From NCBI RefSeq assembly GCF_005771425.1, contig NZ_VBTZ01000001.1:682001-746000 (forward strand): 64,000 bases of DNA, given 5' to 3'. A program made the position numbers and the translations under genes. The DNA comes from Methylocystis sp. B8 (lineage in GTDB: Bacteria > Pseudomonadota > Alphaproteobacteria > Rhizobiales > Beijerinckiaceae). Below, one piece after another: positions 53,612-63,456 of this stretch (its first letter is position 1; each line of letters starts with the position of its first letter). The notes below the pieces were generated by a model. It saw nothing but the letters and a program-made list of their open reading frames with translations, had not been told where the DNA came from and made no database searches.

Positions 53612-53812
53612 ATGCTCCCGACAAATCGAACTGACGACGATCGGCCCTCCTTGGTGATCCAGCGAGACGTGGGCATAGCGCTGCGACTCTCTTTCGAGGC
53701 TGTCACCCGTGAGCCGCTGCCCGAGCAAATGGCCATTTTGCTGCTGCGCCTGGCTTTGGCTGAGTCGCTAGGGTTTACTTTCGAGGAGGGCGAGGCGGAG
53801 GCAGAGTCCTGA
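53612..53812 (+). CDS. Small NepR-like protein (putative anti-sigma factor)
   Basis: A 66-residue protein; AGGAGG lies 5 nt before the ATG at 53612. The core IALRLSFEAVTREPLPEQMAILLLRL resembles the two NepR helices joined by an E-P-[LV]-P turn; the acidic tail (FEEGEAEAES) also fits. No ecfG or phyR is adjacent. The family match is by motif only and is weaker than for 20919-21119. Confidence 0.55.
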   Translation: MLPTNRTDDDRPSLVIQRDVGIALRLSFEAVTREPLPEQMAILLLRLALAESLGFTFEEGEAEAES

Positions 53813-53941
53813 TACATTTGTCGCCAACCGTGGCGCCTTAACCGCAATCTTTGCAGTTTCTAGTTCTTCGCTTCGATTGGCGATAGCGTTATGCGCCGAG
53901 GTCACTTGACCGGCCGGCAACAAGCGCGAAGGACTGTCCTT

Positions 53942-54157
53942 ATGACATACAAAAAACTGCTGAGCGTCGCTGCGCTCAGCGCGAGTCTTGCGTTGGCTTT
54001 CATCCCCGAAGCGGACGCCATGCCGGTTCAAGCCCCGGACAACTCCCAGAGTTCTGTGCATCTCGTCTATGGCGGCTGCGGTCCTTACGGCCATCGGGGA
54101 CCCTGGGGCGGATGCCGCCGCGGCGGCCAGTGGAGCGGCTGGCGACGCCGCTGGTAA
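53942..54157 (+). CDS. Small secreted GCG_CRPN-type protein
   Basis: A 71-residue precursor with a signal peptide (1 to about 26, ending EADA) and a Gly/Trp/Arg-rich mature part with GGCGPYGHRGPWGGCRRGGQ. This is the GCG...GPWGGCR motif of GCG_CRPN-type proteins found in Rhizobiales, of unknown function. The ATG at 53942 is used; the upstream frame is not signal-like. Confidence 0.75.
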   Translation: MTYKKLLSVAALSASLALAFIPEADAMPVQAPDNSQSSVHLVYGGCGPYGHRGPWGGCRRGGQWSGWRRRW

Positions 54158-54275
54158 GCGCACCCGCAATCGTAACGAGAGATTGGCGGCTCGCCTCGCC
54201 AATCTCGATTGTCTCCAACTGTCTTCCCGTCCATAGCTGCCTTCGCGCCCAAACTGAGCGAAAGCGGAGAAGACC

Positions 54276-54554
54276 ATGGACCTGCCTGCCATTGACCCGT
54301 TGATCGCAGTCGGCGTCGCCGCCTCGACCGCCATCACCGACGCGGTCTATGTGTTCTTCAACGCCGCTGTGTCGGAGCGCAGGCGCATCGCCGCTGCAAG
54401 TTGGAGCAGCGTCTGGTATCTGCTCTCGGCGTTCGCCGTCATCAGCTACACGTCGAATTGGGCCTATGTGGCCTTCGCGGCGGTTGGCGCCTGGATCGGC
54501 GGCTTCCTGTCGATCACAGTGCTGAACCGCCTCGTGCCCAGGCGCAAAGCGTGA
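54276..54554 (+). CDS. Small three-helix membrane protein
   Basis: A 92-residue protein with hydrophobic segments at about 8-30 (LIAVGVAASTAITDAVYVFF), 45-60 (SVWYLLSAFAVISY) and 63-85 (WAYVAFAAVGAWIGGFLSI), and a basic end (RLVPRRKA). A short, conserved-looking inner-membrane protein of unknown function. AGCGGAG lies upstream of the ATG. Confidence 0.7.
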   Translation: MDLPAIDPLIAVGVAASTAITDAVYVFFNAAVSERRRIAAASWSSVWYLLSAFAVISYTSNWAYVAFAAVGAWIGGFLSITVLNRLVPRRKA

Positions 54555-54564
54555 GGAATTAAAC

Positions 54565-54588
54565 GCAAAAAAAAGCCGCTTGCGGCGG
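54565..54588 (-). terminator. Rho-independent terminator for the reverse-strand gene at 54616
   Basis: On the reverse strand a GCCGC/GCGGC stem is followed by eight T residues, about 28 nt downstream of the stop of the 54616-54819 gene. Confidence 0.75.
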
Positions 54589-54615
54589 CGCCTGAGGAGC
54601 ATGGAAGGCGAGCGT

Positions 54616-54819
54616 TCAGTCGCCGATGACCGGCTGATTGAAATCGCGGATCAGCAGCAAGGGAAGCCGCTTGCCGGCGGCGCTGGCGACGTTCATTGCC
54701 TGCTTGTCGCGCGCGAAACCGAGCGGCTTCTGGTCGTGGTTGATGTTTGTGGCGAGACCCAGAGCTAGGAAGCCGACCCAAAACGCCAGCGGCACGAGGC
54801 GCGAGTTCGAAAACGGCAT
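54616..54819 (-). CDS. Small membrane-anchored hypothetical protein
   Basis: A 67-residue protein with one N-terminal hydrophobic segment (LVPLAFWVGFLALGLAT) and a soluble tail (KPLGFARDKQAMNVASAAGKRLPLLLIRDFNQP). GGGGAGA precedes the ATG. A good terminator follows. No family was recognised. Confidence 0.65.
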   Translation of the reverse strand: MPFSNSRLVPLAFWVGFLALGLATNINHDQKPLGFARDKQAMNVASAAGKRLPLLLIRDFNQPVIGD

Positions 54820-55052
54820 TTTGGTCTCCCCGATTTTCTTTTGGCGTCTCTAAAAGGGACGGTCGCAGCTTTCCCCAATGGGCGTCCAAGTAAAAGCGCC
54901 AGGAGCGAGGAACCTGATGGCGCCAGAGCATTTCTCTGGCTGGGCCCATCAGGCTAAGGGCAGCCAAAGGTGGCGCCAGCGCTTACATTCCCTGTGGACC
55001 TATGCGTCTGTGAGAAAAGCGCATTAGCCTTCGCCCAGGGGGGAGTGCAGCG

Positions 55053-56576
55053 ATGACTTTCACCACTACGGATCGCCCGGCGCCCATCGTTAAGAGCGGG
55101 CATGTGCAATTGTCGATCATTCTGGCGGATTCAGAGAAGAACACTCTGCAGAACCAGATCTTTGACCAGATCCGCTCGATGATCCTCAACGGTCAGCTCA
55201 AGGGCGACGACCCAATGCCGACCACGCGCGAGCTGAGCAGCCAACTCGGCGTATCGCGCAACACGGCCGTTCTGGCTTACGAGCGGCTGATCGCCGAGGG
55301 CTACATCCGCACCAAACCGTACGTCGGCACTTTCGTCTCGCCCGATTTGCCGGACACGGCGTTTCTCTCCGCCAATCATCGCGCGCCGCCCGCGCAAGAA
55401 GAGGGGGCCGCGGAGGAAGTTCTTCCGCCCTGCGGCGCGCTGCGTACCCATCGCCTCGCTGATCCAGAGCGCCGGCGTCTCGCTGCCGATTTTTGGGTCG
55501 GAAGACCGGATGCGAGGTCCTTTCCGCTGAAGGCCTGGTCGCACCACATCAAGAATCGCCTGAAAGCGGTCGGCTCTAATCTTACGAGCTACAATGACCC
55601 GGCCGGACTATTGGAGCTACGGCGCGCGATCGCCAAACATCTCGCGCCGGCGCGCGGCGTCGTCGCAGATCCGGATCAGATCGTCATCGTTGGCGGCTGC
55701 CAGGACGGCTTCAATCTCGTCGGGCGCTTGCTCGTCACGCCGGGCTCGACCGCTGTCGTCGAGTCGCCCTGTTATCAGGGCGCGGCTTTCGTGCTCGAAA
55801 GCCTTGGCGCGACGCTTCATCCCGTGTCTGTCGACCAGGACGGGCTCGACGTCTCGCAGCTTCCAAAAACGAAGGGCGCCGTCGCCTATGTCACGCCGTC
55901 GCATCAATATCCGGTCGGGGTGACGATGAGCCTGCAGCGGCGGCTCGAGCTTCTCGCCTGGGCGACGCAATATGACGCCTACATCATGGAAGACGACTAT
56001 GACAGCGACTTCCGCTTCATCGGCTCGCCGCTCACCGCGTTGAAGGGGCTCGATCGCAACGAGCGCGTCATCTATCTCGGCACCTTCTCGAAATGCATGG
56101 GGCCGGGGCTGCGTCTGGGTTACGTCGTGCTGCCGCGCCGTCTTGCCGAAGCGGGACGCCGAATGAAAATGCTGATGAACAATGGCCAAAGCTGGCTCGA
56201 ACAGGCGGCCATGGCGGATTTCATGTCGAGCGGCGAATTCGGACGCCATTTGCGCCGCATCCGCCAACTCTATCGCGATCGGCGCGACGCGTTGCTTGGC
56301 GCGCTCAAGAATCACTTCGGCGCGTGTGAGATATATGGCGATCAGGCCGGCATGCATCTCGTCTGGAAGCTGCCGGATGGTTTTCCGGACGCGGCCGAAG
56401 TGGAGAAGCGGGGGCTCGCGGCTGGCGTCGGCGTGTGTTCGCTGGCGACGGGCTCGGCGCTGCGCTTCGACGACTATGACGGCGGCGACCGGCTGCTAAT
56501 GTTGGGCTTCGTCGCGCTCACCGAAAAAGAGATCGAGAATGGGATCGCGCGGCTGGCGCAGGCGCTGAAGGCATAG
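55053..56576 (+). CDS. MocR/PdxR-type transcriptional regulator (GntR wHTH + aminotransferase-like)
   Basis: A 507-residue protein. A GntR-type winged helix occupies about 25-100 (IFDQIRSMILNGQLKGDDPMPTTRELSSQLGVSRNTAVLAYERL), followed by a fold-type-I aminotransferase domain with the PLP lysine in LGTFSKCMGPGLRLGYV and SYNDPAGLLELRRAIAKHL. MocR proteins sense PLP or amine ligands. No pdxST or GABA genes lie nearby, so the target is unknown. An MFS transporter gene follows after a repeat region. Confidence 0.92.
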   Translation: MTFTTTDRPAPIVKSGHVQLSIILADSEKNTLQNQIFDQIRSMILNGQLKGDDPMPTTRELSSQLGVSRNTAVLAYERLIAEGYIRTKPYVGTFVSPDLPDTAFLSANHRAPPAQEEGAAEEVLPPCGALRTHRLADPERRRLAADFWVGRPDARSFPLKAWSHHIKNRLKAVGSNLTSYNDPAGLLELRRAIAKHLAPARGVVADPDQIVIVGGCQDGFNLVGRLLVTPGSTAVVESPCYQGAAFVLESLGATLHPVSVDQDGLDVSQLPKTKGAVAYVTPSHQYPVGVTMSLQRRLELLAWATQYDAYIMEDDYDSDFRFIGSPLTALKGLDRNERVIYLGTFSKCMGPGLRLGYVVLPRRLAEAGRRMKMLMNNGQSWLEQAAMADFMSSGEFGRHLRRIRQLYRDRRDALLGALKNHFGACEIYGDQAGMHLVWKLPDGFPDAAEVEKRGLAAGVGVCSLATGSALRFDDYDGGDRLLMLGFVALTEKEIENGIARLAQALKA

Positions 56577-56597
56577 GGTTCCCCGTCATGCATGCTA

Positions 56598-56760
56598 CTC
56601 TCTCCCATCGGGAGAGGGTGGCTGCGGAGCAGCCGGGCGAGGGGTTTCCGCTTCGCTAGAGTTTGCGTATTGCGATGAGGAATCTCTTCTGGCCGTCATT
56701 ATGAGGCCATAACCCTCACCCCGGTCCTTTGGACCGACCCTCTCCCAATGGGAGAGGGTT
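56598..56760. repeat. Pair of inverted CTCTCCC-GGGAGAGGG palindromic repeats
   Basis: The unit at 56598-56644 (CTCTCCCATCGGGAGAGGGT then GGCTGCGGAGCAGCC and GGGCGAGGGG) recurs inverted at 56712-56760 (ACCCTCACCCCGGTCC, GGACCGACCCTCTCCC, ending in the same hairpin). These GC-rich hairpin units are widespread intergenic repeats in Proteobacteria. They separate the MocR and MFS genes and may end or attenuate transcription. Confidence 0.8.
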
Positions 56761-56782
56761 AGCGTGCGAGCCTTCTAAGTTT

Positions 56783-57994
56783 ATGAGCGACGCCAGCAGC
56801 TTTTTCCGCCTGCGCGCCATACCTTCCGGCGTCTGGGCGCTCGGGATCGTCTCGCTGCTCATGGATTTCTCTTCCGAGATGATCCATGCGCTGCTGCCGA
56901 TCTATCTCGTCGGCGCGATGGGCGCCTCGATGGCGGAAGTCGGCGTGATTGAGGGCGTCGCCGAGGCGACAGCCTCGATCGTCAAGATCTTTTCAGGCGC
57001 GCTTTCGGACTGGTTTGGGCAGCGCAAGCAGCTCGCGATCATCGGCTATGGGCTCGCCGCGCTCACGAAGCCGATGTTTCCGCTCGCGCCGAATGTCGCC
57101 TGGATTATGGCCGCGCGCTTCATCGATCGCGTCGGCAAGGGCATACGCGGCGCGCCGCGCGACGCTCTCGTCGCCGATATCGCGCCAGCTTCAGTTCGCG
57201 GCGCGGCCTTCGGGCTCCGCCAGTCGCTCGATACGGTCGGCGCCTTTCTGGGACCGGCTGTCGCGGTGGCCGTGATGTGGCTCTCCGCCAACAGCATTCC
57301 ACTAGTGTTCTGGATCGCGACAATCCCGGCGGCGCTTGCTGTCGCGGTTCTGGCGCTTGGCGTGCGCGAGCCGCAATCTTCTCGCCCGCCGCGTCCGGCG
57401 CGTTTTCCACTGCATAGCGATGAAATCCGCCGGCTCGGCGGACCCTTCTGGATCGTTGTCGCAATCGGCGTCATCTTCAGTCTCGCGCGATTTTCCGAGG
57501 CTTTCCTGATTTTGAAGGCGCGCGCCGTCGGACTGCCGGAGGCGATCGCGCCGCTGGTTCTCGTCGCGATGAATGTTGTCTACGCCGGCGCCTCTTATCC
57601 CGTCGGCGCCTTCTCCGATCGCGGCGATCGTAAGACGCCGCTGATGGCCGGTCTTGTCGCGCTGATTGCAGCGGACGCCGCGCTCGCCGTCGCCGAGCAT
57701 ATGCCGCTCGTGTGGCTGGGCGTGGCGCTCTGGGGCCTGCACATGGGCCTCACCCAGGGGCTTCTCGCCGCGCTCGTCGCTGACGTCGCGCCGGCGGCGC
57801 TGCGCGCTTCGGCCTTCGGGGTTTTCAACCTGACGAGCGGCGTCGCGCTGCTGGTCGCAAGCGCCGGCGCCGGAGCGCTCTGGGACGCTTTCGGGCCTGC
57901 TGTCGCCTTTTGGGCGGGCGCTCTCTGCGCCTCGCTGGCGCTCGTCGCGCTCTGGGCGAGCGGCAGGCGGCTGGCGCGGATTTCAGGCGATTAA
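56783..57994 (+). CDS. Major facilitator superfamily transporter
   Basis: A 403-residue membrane protein with 12 predicted segments. The cytoplasmic loop motif RFIDRVGKGIRGAPRDALVAD and a second GAFSDRGDRKTPL between helices 8 and 9 are MFS signatures. The start at 56783 (MSDASSFFRLRAIPSGVWAL) excludes a longer reading through the repeat. Substrate is unknown; a drug-type exporter is likely from general shape. It follows the MocR regulator. Confidence 0.88.
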   Translation: MSDASSFFRLRAIPSGVWALGIVSLLMDFSSEMIHALLPIYLVGAMGASMAEVGVIEGVAEATASIVKIFSGALSDWFGQRKQLAIIGYGLAALTKPMFPLAPNVAWIMAARFIDRVGKGIRGAPRDALVADIAPASVRGAAFGLRQSLDTVGAFLGPAVAVAVMWLSANSIPLVFWIATIPAALAVAVLALGVREPQSSRPPRPARFPLHSDEIRRLGGPFWIVVAIGVIFSLARFSEAFLILKARAVGLPEAIAPLVLVAMNVVYAGASYPVGAFSDRGDRKTPLMAGLVALIAADAALAVAEHMPLVWLGVALWGLHMGLTQGLLAALVADVAPAALRASAFGVFNLTSGVALLVASAGAGALWDAFGPAVAFWAGALCASLALVALWASGRRLARISGD

Positions 57995-58124
57995 CTGATC
58001 GCTAAGCATCTTTCTTAGTCACTGAAAAGGAACCAAAAACTTCCGCAATTGCGCCGTGGTTGGCCATTGATTTGAGAACCGGCGGGGGCGCTGGCGTTTA
58101 AAAAAACGCAGCATCGAGGTTCCG

Positions 58125-58832
58125 ATGAAAACACGAGCTTTTGGCTTCGCCGTCGCGGCTCTGCTGCCGGTTTTGTCCGCGTCGGCCGCCGACCTGCCTT
58201 CGCGCATGGAGGCGCCGCCGGCCTATATTCCGCCGCCGCCAATGTTCACCTGGACCGGGTTCTATGCCGGTCTCAATCTCGGCGGCGGCTGGCTGGATCG
58301 AGATCGCGGGAATTGGCTGTTTACAGGAGGAGCGTCGAATACAGCCGGCGTCATCGGCGGCGCCCAGATCGGTTACAATTATCAATTCACGCCGCTCTTC
58401 GTCGCCGGGCTCGAAGCCGATCTCCAGGGATCGAGCGTCGGCGGCGGCGGTTGGGGGCGCAGCGTCGACTGGTTCGGCACAGTGCGCGGACGGGCGGGCG
58501 TGTCGCTGCTGAACACGCAGCTGCTTGTCTACGGCACGGGCGGCTTTGCCTACGGCGACCTGCGCATCAACAATTGGTTTGGCGCTCAAACGCGGACGGC
58601 CACCGGTTGGACGGCTGGCGGCGGGCTCGAATACGCCTTTTTGCCGAACTGGTCGGCCAAGGTCGAATATCTCTACACCAACCTCGGCGCCAATTACGGT
58701 CCGCTCTATGCCGGTCCTTTCATCGTGAGCGACTCGCAGCAGCGCGCGCATCTCAATGCTGTGCGCGCGGGCGTCAACTATCGCTTCAACTGGCTCCTTG
58801 CGCCTCCTGGCCCGCCAATGGCGGCCTACTGA
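58125..58832 (+). CDS. Omp25/31-like outer-membrane beta-barrel protein
   Basis: A 235-residue protein with a signal peptide (1 to about 21, LPVLSASAADLP) and a Pro-rich spacer (APPAYIPPPPMF), then WTGFYAGLNLGGGW, GAQIGYNYQFTPLFVAGLEADLQGS and FGTVRGRAGV, the strand pattern of small alphaproteobacterial barrels; the final strand ends VRAGVNYRFN. The protein continues a few residues after it (WLLAPPGPPMAAY), an unusual tail. It is probably an abundant surface protein. Confidence 0.9.
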   Translation: MKTRAFGFAVAALLPVLSASAADLPSRMEAPPAYIPPPPMFTWTGFYAGLNLGGGWLDRDRGNWLFTGGASNTAGVIGGAQIGYNYQFTPLFVAGLEADLQGSSVGGGGWGRSVDWFGTVRGRAGVSLLNTQLLVYGTGGFAYGDLRINNWFGAQTRTATGWTAGGGLEYAFLPNWSAKVEYLYTNLGANYGPLYAGPFIVSDSQQRAHLNAVRAGVNYRFNWLLAPPGPPMAAY

Positions 58833-58855
58833 GCGTCGTCGAGACGAGCGCGGCA

Positions 58856-58879
58856 AAAAGCCCCGGCCCCGGGGCTTTT
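58856..58879 (+). terminator. Rho-independent terminator after the beta-barrel gene
   Basis: A perfect inverted repeat AAAAGCCCCGG/CCGGGGCTTTT, symmetric, with a T-run on either strand, 24 bp after the stop. Confidence 0.85.
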
Positions 58880-58990
58880 GAGTTTGCGCGCTCTCAGGCG
58901 TGAGCGCCTCGCGGTTGCGGCGCTGCAACAATTGAATTATCTGCTTGGAAGCGTTCCGAGAAGCAGATCGGCCGCGCGAGAGGGTTCCAT

Positions 58991-59398
58991 ATGGCCGACG
59001 CCGACATTGACAGGCTCGCCGCCCGGCGGCCGCTGTCGCCGCATCTGACGATCTTCAAGCCCATCCTGACGATGATGATGTCGATCGCGCATCGCATCAC
59101 CGGCGCGGGGCTTTACGTCGGCATGGCGTTTCTGACGCTCTTTCTGCTCGGCGCGGCGATCGGCGGTGGCGCATTCTCCGCCGTTTCCTGGATCGCGTCG
59201 GGCTTCATCGGCAATCTCATCATACTGTTGATCGTCTGGGCGATCTTCCATCATCTGCTCGGCGGCGTGCGTCACGCGCTTTGGGACCGCGGCCTCTACA
59301 TGGACCCCCGAGGGCGCGAACTGCTGGCGCAAGGGACTCTCGTCGGCGGAATCCTGCTGACGGTGCTCGTCTTGATCTTCAAAACGCTGGCGAGCTAG
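58991..59398 (+). CDS. sdhC: Succinate dehydrogenase cytochrome b556 subunit
   Basis: A 135-residue membrane subunit with three hydrophobic helices. RPLSPHLTIFKPILTMMMSIAHRITG is the family signature, whose SIAHR His is the probable haem ligand. It anchors SdhAB and passes electrons to quinone. It is the first gene of sdhCDAB; a 13-nt gap to sdhD. Confidence 0.95.
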   Translation: MADADIDRLAARRPLSPHLTIFKPILTMMMSIAHRITGAGLYVGMAFLTLFLLGAAIGGGAFSAVSWIASGFIGNLIILLIVWAIFHHLLGGVRHALWDRGLYMDPRGRELLAQGTLVGGILLTVLVLIFKTLAS

Positions 59399-59411
59399 GC
59401 GGAGCGAACTC

Positions 59412-59807
59412 ATGACGGTTACGACAAAGTTCAAGAGCGGTCGAACCGAGCCCGGCGAGGCCTATGTCTCCGACCACAGCGGTTCGCCGCACGCGCATTT
59501 CATGCGGCTCACCTCTTATGCTCTGGTCCCGCTCGGCGCGCTGAGCGCCTGGTGGATTCTCGGTCTAGCGGGGAAAACGCTCGACGGCGTGCGCGCCGAA
59601 ATCGCCAGACCAATTCCCGCGATCGTGCTTCTGGTTTTTGGCGTCATTGGCATGGTCCACGCCCGCCGGGGCATGGACGACATCATCGAAGACTATGTGC
59701 ACGACGACGCTTTGAAGGCGCAGGCGCTTGTCGCCAATCTATGGGCGTCGCGCGCGATCGCGGCGCTCTGGGTCGTCGCAATCCTTCTCCTCGCCGCGCC
59801 GAAATAG
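59412..59807 (+). CDS. sdhD: Succinate dehydrogenase membrane anchor subunit
   Basis: A 131-residue, three-helix membrane protein with HFMRLTSYALVPLGALSAWW at the start, HARRGMDDIIEDYVHDD (the conserved H-x-R-x5-D-Y pattern) in the middle and a final hydrophobic helix. With SdhC it forms the quinone site. The next gene, sdhA, follows after 122 bp. Confidence 0.92.
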   Translation: MTVTTKFKSGRTEPGEAYVSDHSGSPHAHFMRLTSYALVPLGALSAWWILGLAGKTLDGVRAEIARPIPAIVLLVFGVIGMVHARRGMDDIIEDYVHDDALKAQALVANLWASRAIAALWVVAILLLAAPK

Positions 59808-59929
59808 GCCATGCGACCGGCAGTCAAGAACAGTGAGCGTGACAGCGTTTGTTCGATCTCAATGATCTCCTCTTGTAACGCCGCATCGGCGCTGCGCGCT
59901 GCGCAAACAAAATTCAAGAAAGCTCAGTG

Positions 59930-61762
59930 ATGGTTGCAAAGGGTCCTGCATCAAATGTGTCGGTTGGCGGCCGGGCTTATCCGATCATCGATCATACCTT
60001 TGATGTCGTCGTCGTCGGCGCCGGCGGTTCGGGGCTTCGCGCCGTCGTCGGTTGCGCCGAGGCGGGACTGAACGTCGCCTGCGTCACCAAGGTCTTTCCA
60101 ACGCGTTCGCACACCGTGGCGGCGCAAGGCGGCATCGCCGCCGCGCTCGGCAACATGGGGCCGGACAATTGGAAATGGCACATGTACGACACCGTCAAGG
60201 GATCCGACTGGCTCGGCGACCAGGACGCGATCGAATATATGTGCCGCAACGCGCCGCCTGCCGTCTATGAGTTGGAGCATTGGGGCGTTCCCTTCTCGCG
60301 CACGACGGAAGGAACGATCTATCAGCGTCCATTCGGCGGCATGACGACGGATTACGGCAACGGTCCCCCGGCGCAGCGCACATGCGCGGCCGCCGATCGC
60401 ACCGGCCATGCGATGCTCCATACGATGTATGGGCAGGCGCTGAAGCTCAACACGAAATTCTTCGTCGAATTTTTCGCGATCGATCTCATCATGGATCAGC
60501 ACGGCGCCTGCCGCGGAGTCGTGTGCCTAAAGATCGATGACGGAACGATTCATCGTTTCCGCGCCGCGCTCACCGTGCTCGCGACCGGCGGCTATGGCCG
60601 CATCTATCTCTCGGCGACCTCGGCGCACACCTGCACCGGCGACGGCAACGCCATGGTGCTGCGCGCCGGACTGCCGCTGCAGGACATGGAGTTCGTGCAG
60701 TTCCATCCGACAGGAATCTATGGCGCGGGCTGCCTTATCACCGAAGGCGCGCGCGGCGAGGGCGGCTATCTGACGAACAGCGAAGGCGAGCGCTTCATGG
60801 AGCGCTACGCGCCCTCAGTGAAAGATCTCGCGCCACGCGACATGGTCTCGCGCGCGATCACGATGGAGGTGCGCGAGGGCAGGGGCGTTGGCAAGCTTAA
60901 GGACCACGCTTATCTGCATCTGGAGCATCTCGACCCGGCGATCCTGCATGAGCGCCTGCCGGGCATCTCCGAAAGCTCGATGATTTTCGCCGGCGTCGAC
61001 GTCACGCGCCAGCCGATCCCGATCATACCGACCGCGCATTACAACATGGGCGGCATACCGACGAATTATCACGGCGAGGCGTTGCATAAGCGCGACGGAA
61101 ATCCTGACGAGGTGGTGCCGGGTCTGATGGCGCTCGGCGAAGCGGCCTGCGTCTCCGTGCATGGCGCCAATCGCCTCGGCTCCAACTCGCTCATCGATCT
61201 CGTCGTCTTCGGCCGCGCCGCGGGACTGCGCGCCGCTGAACTCATAAAGCCAAACGACACGCAGCCGGAACTGCCGGCGGACTCGGCCGATCTGGCGCTG
61301 TCGCGGCTCGATTTCTTCCGCAACGCCAATGGCTCGGTTTCCACTGCGACGCTGCGCGACAGGATGCAGCGGACGATGCAGTCGCATTGCGCCGTCTACC
61401 GCACCGGCGAGGTCCTCGCCGAAGGCGTCGAAATGATCAACGCGGTCTGGCGCGACAGCGCAGACGTGAGGATCACCGATCGCTCGCTGATCTGGAACTC
61501 CGATCTGATCGAGACGCTGGAATATGAGAATCTCATCGTGCAGGCGGTCACGACGATGGAGAGCGCCGCCAATCGCACCGAGTCGCGCGGCGCCCATGCG
61601 CGCGAGGATTTCCCCAAGCGCGACGACAAGAACTGGATGAAGCATACGCTCGCGACCATCGATCGCGACAAGAAGACGACCTTCCTCGATTATCGCCCAG
61701 TGCACAGCTACACGATGACGAACGAAGTCGCTTACATCGAGCCGAAGGCGCGGGTGTATTGA
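59930..61762 (+). CDS. sdhA: Succinate dehydrogenase flavoprotein subunit
   Basis: A 610-residue protein. FAD motif [16 protein letters not shown]; covalent-FAD site [10 protein letters not shown]; active-site stretches [34 protein letters not shown] and [26 protein letters not shown]-terminal HTLATI...DYRPVHSY. It oxidises succinate in the TCA cycle. A GTG three bases upstream (59927) is another possible start. Confidence 0.97.
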   Translation: MVAKGPASNVSVGGRAYPIIDHTFDVVVVGAGGSGLRAVVGCAEAGLNVACVTKVFPTRSHTVAAQGGIAAALGNMGPDNWKWHMYDTVKGSDWLGDQDAIEYMCRNAPPAVYELEHWGVPFSRTTEGTIYQRPFGGMTTDYGNGPPAQRTCAAADRTGHAMLHTMYGQALKLNTKFFVEFFAIDLIMDQHGACRGVVCLKIDDGTIHRFRAALTVLATGGYGRIYLSATSAHTCTGDGNAMVLRAGLPLQDMEFVQFHPTGIYGAGCLITEGARGEGGYLTNSEGERFMERYAPSVKDLAPRDMVSRAITMEVREGRGVGKLKDHAYLHLEHLDPAILHERLPGISESSMIFAGVDVTRQPIPIIPTAHYNMGGIPTNYHGEALHKRDGNPDEVVPGLMALGEAACVSVHGANRLGSNSLIDLVVFGRAAGLRAAELIKPNDTQPELPADSADLALSRLDFFRNANGSVSTATLRDRMQRTMQSHCAVYRTGEVLAEGVEMINAVWRDSADVRITDRSLIWNSDLIETLEYENLIVQAVTTMESAANRTESRGAHAREDFPKRDDKNWMKHTLATIDRDKKTTFLDYRPVHSYTMTNEVAYIEPKARVY

Positions 61763-61763
61763 C

Positions 61764-62543
61764 ATGGTCGAATTCGCGTTACCCAAGAACTCCGTTGTCG
61801 GCGAAGGCAAGATGTGGCCGAGGCCCGAAGGCGCTGAGCGGCTGCGCGAGCTGCGCATCTATCGGTGGAGTCCCGACGACGGCGCCAATCCCCGCATCGA
61901 CACCTATTTCATCGACGTCGACGACTGTGGACCGATGGTCCTCGACGCGCTGATCTGGATCAAGAACAAGATCGATCCGACGCTCGCCTTTCGCCGCTCC
62001 TGCCGCGAGGGCATCTGCGGCTCATGCTCGATGAACATCGACGGGCTGAACACGCTCGCCTGCACCAAGAGCATGGATGAGATCGACGGCGCGATAAAAA
62101 TCTATCCGCTGCCGCATATGGCGGTGATCAAGGACCTCGTGCCCGATCTGACGATCTTTTACGAGCAGCATGCGGCGATTGAGCCCTGGCTGAGGGCTGG
62201 ACGCGACCCGGAGAAGGAGCGGCTGCAATCGCCGGCGCAGCGAGCGAAGCTCGACGGGCTTTATGAGTGCATCCTGTGCGCATGTTGTTCGACGGCCTGT
62301 CCGAGCTATTGGTGGAACGCCGACCGTTTCCTTGGTCCGGCGGCGCTGCTGCAGGCGTTCCGTTGGGTGCAGGATTCGCGCGACGAAGCGACGAAAGACC
62401 GCGTCTCCTACGTCGACGACATCTTCCGCCTTTACCGCTGTCACACGATCATGAATTGCACCCAGGTCTGCCCCAAGAGCTTGTCTCCCGCGAAGGCGAT
62501 CGCCGAATTAAAAAACATGGCGATCGCCCAGGACAAGGCGTAG
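61764..62543 (+). CDS. sdhB: Succinate dehydrogenase iron-sulfur subunit
   Basis: A 259-residue protein. The 2Fe-2S ligands are Cys80, Cys85, Cys88 and Cys100 ([10 protein letters not shown]...C); the 4Fe-4S and 3Fe-4S clusters use the Cys in [12 protein letters not shown] and [12 protein letters not shown]. It links FAD in SdhA to quinone. It starts 1 nt after the sdhA stop, completing sdhCDAB. Confidence 0.97.
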   Translation: MVEFALPKNSVVGEGKMWPRPEGAERLRELRIYRWSPDDGANPRIDTYFIDVDDCGPMVLDALIWIKNKIDPTLAFRRSCREGICGSCSMNIDGLNTLACTKSMDEIDGAIKIYPLPHMAVIKDLVPDLTIFYEQHAAIEPWLRAGRDPEKERLQSPAQRAKLDGLYECILCACCSTACPSYWWNADRFLGPAALLQAFRWVQDSRDEATKDRVSYVDDIFRLYRCHTIMNCTQVCPKSLSPAKAIAELKNMAIAQDKA

Positions 62544-62552
62544 GCCGCCGCG

Positions 62553-63314
62553 TCACATGTGCGACATCGCGACGCCGTGAGGCGGCTTCTTGTCGATTGC
62601 CGCGCCCCGGCGCAATTTCGTCAGCGACGCGATATGCAGCAATATCCATAGCGGAACGAGGAAAGCGGGAACCAGCGCGAGCGGGAACATTGTGATCAGC
62701 TCGTTCGGCCGATCGAACGCCGTCGCCTGAATTGCTGATGGCGAACTGGCGAATCCCGTTGCAACGGCGATGATGAGGTCCGCGAGGCCGAGAATATTCC
62801 ACAACATGACCAGATTTGAATTCACGCGCAGTCCGCGTGCGTAAGCGACCGCAATCACCGCAGCGAGGACGCCCACGAGCAGGTCGCCGGTTCCCGCTGG
62901 CCACGCGAACACGCCGGGCATCTTTCCCATTGCGTAAAGGACCAAGAATATCCCGCCGAGAATGCGAAATATTTGGACGCCCACCAGCCATTGCTGCGGG
63001 ATCGCGTCGATGATCATTCCGATTGTCGGAGAGCGCCAGATCAGCCATGCGCCGATGATGATCGGGGTGAAAAGCGCGTATTGGATCGTGGGCATTTCTC
63101 CTGGAGCGGCGCGGTAAGCGCCAAGCCAGGCCGAGACGGCCGCGGCCAGGAACCAGCCGATGAGCACAATCGAAAAGGCGTTTACGACTCTATCGCGGTC
63201 GCGCGCCGTCCACGGGGGCATAAGGAGCGCGCTGCGCAATTCCAGAAGGATCAGCGCGATGATCGCGACCGAGGTTGCAAGCGTCAGGACGGTGAGAATG
63301 CCTGTGTCGCTCAT
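62553..63314 (-). CDS. Seven-helix membrane protein of unknown function
   Basis: A 253-residue protein from the ATG at 63314 (MSDTGILTVLTLATSVAII...), with about seven hydrophobic segments and short loops, a PTIQYALFTPIIIGAWLI segment, and VFAWPAGTGDLLVGVLA, a short motif repeated in small membrane-protein families. The C-terminus is polar (KKPPHGVAMSHM). It is convergent with sdhB, 9 bp apart. No function is assigned. Confidence 0.75.
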   Translation of the reverse strand: MSDTGILTVLTLATSVAIIALILLELRSALLMPPWTARDRDRVVNAFSIVLIGWFLAAAVSAWLGAYRAAPGEMPTIQYALFTPIIIGAWLIWRSPTIGMIIDAIPQQWLVGVQIFRILGGIFLVLYAMGKMPGVFAWPAGTGDLLVGVLAAVIAVAYARGLRVNSNLVMLWNILGLADLIIAVATGFASSPSAIQATAFDRPNELITMFPLALVPAFLVPLWILLHIASLTKLRRGAAIDKKPPHGVAMSHM

Positions 63315-63456
63315 CTCGATCCTCCATCGACAACATCCAGCGGAGGTTAGGTAGCGGCGACCAGACCTTCGACAAACTGGGCCGTCCAGGCGAGCGCCTT
63401 GATCCCGCCGCGCCGCCGGTTTAGGACGCATTCAAACCCTTTCGGAGATCTGCGCC

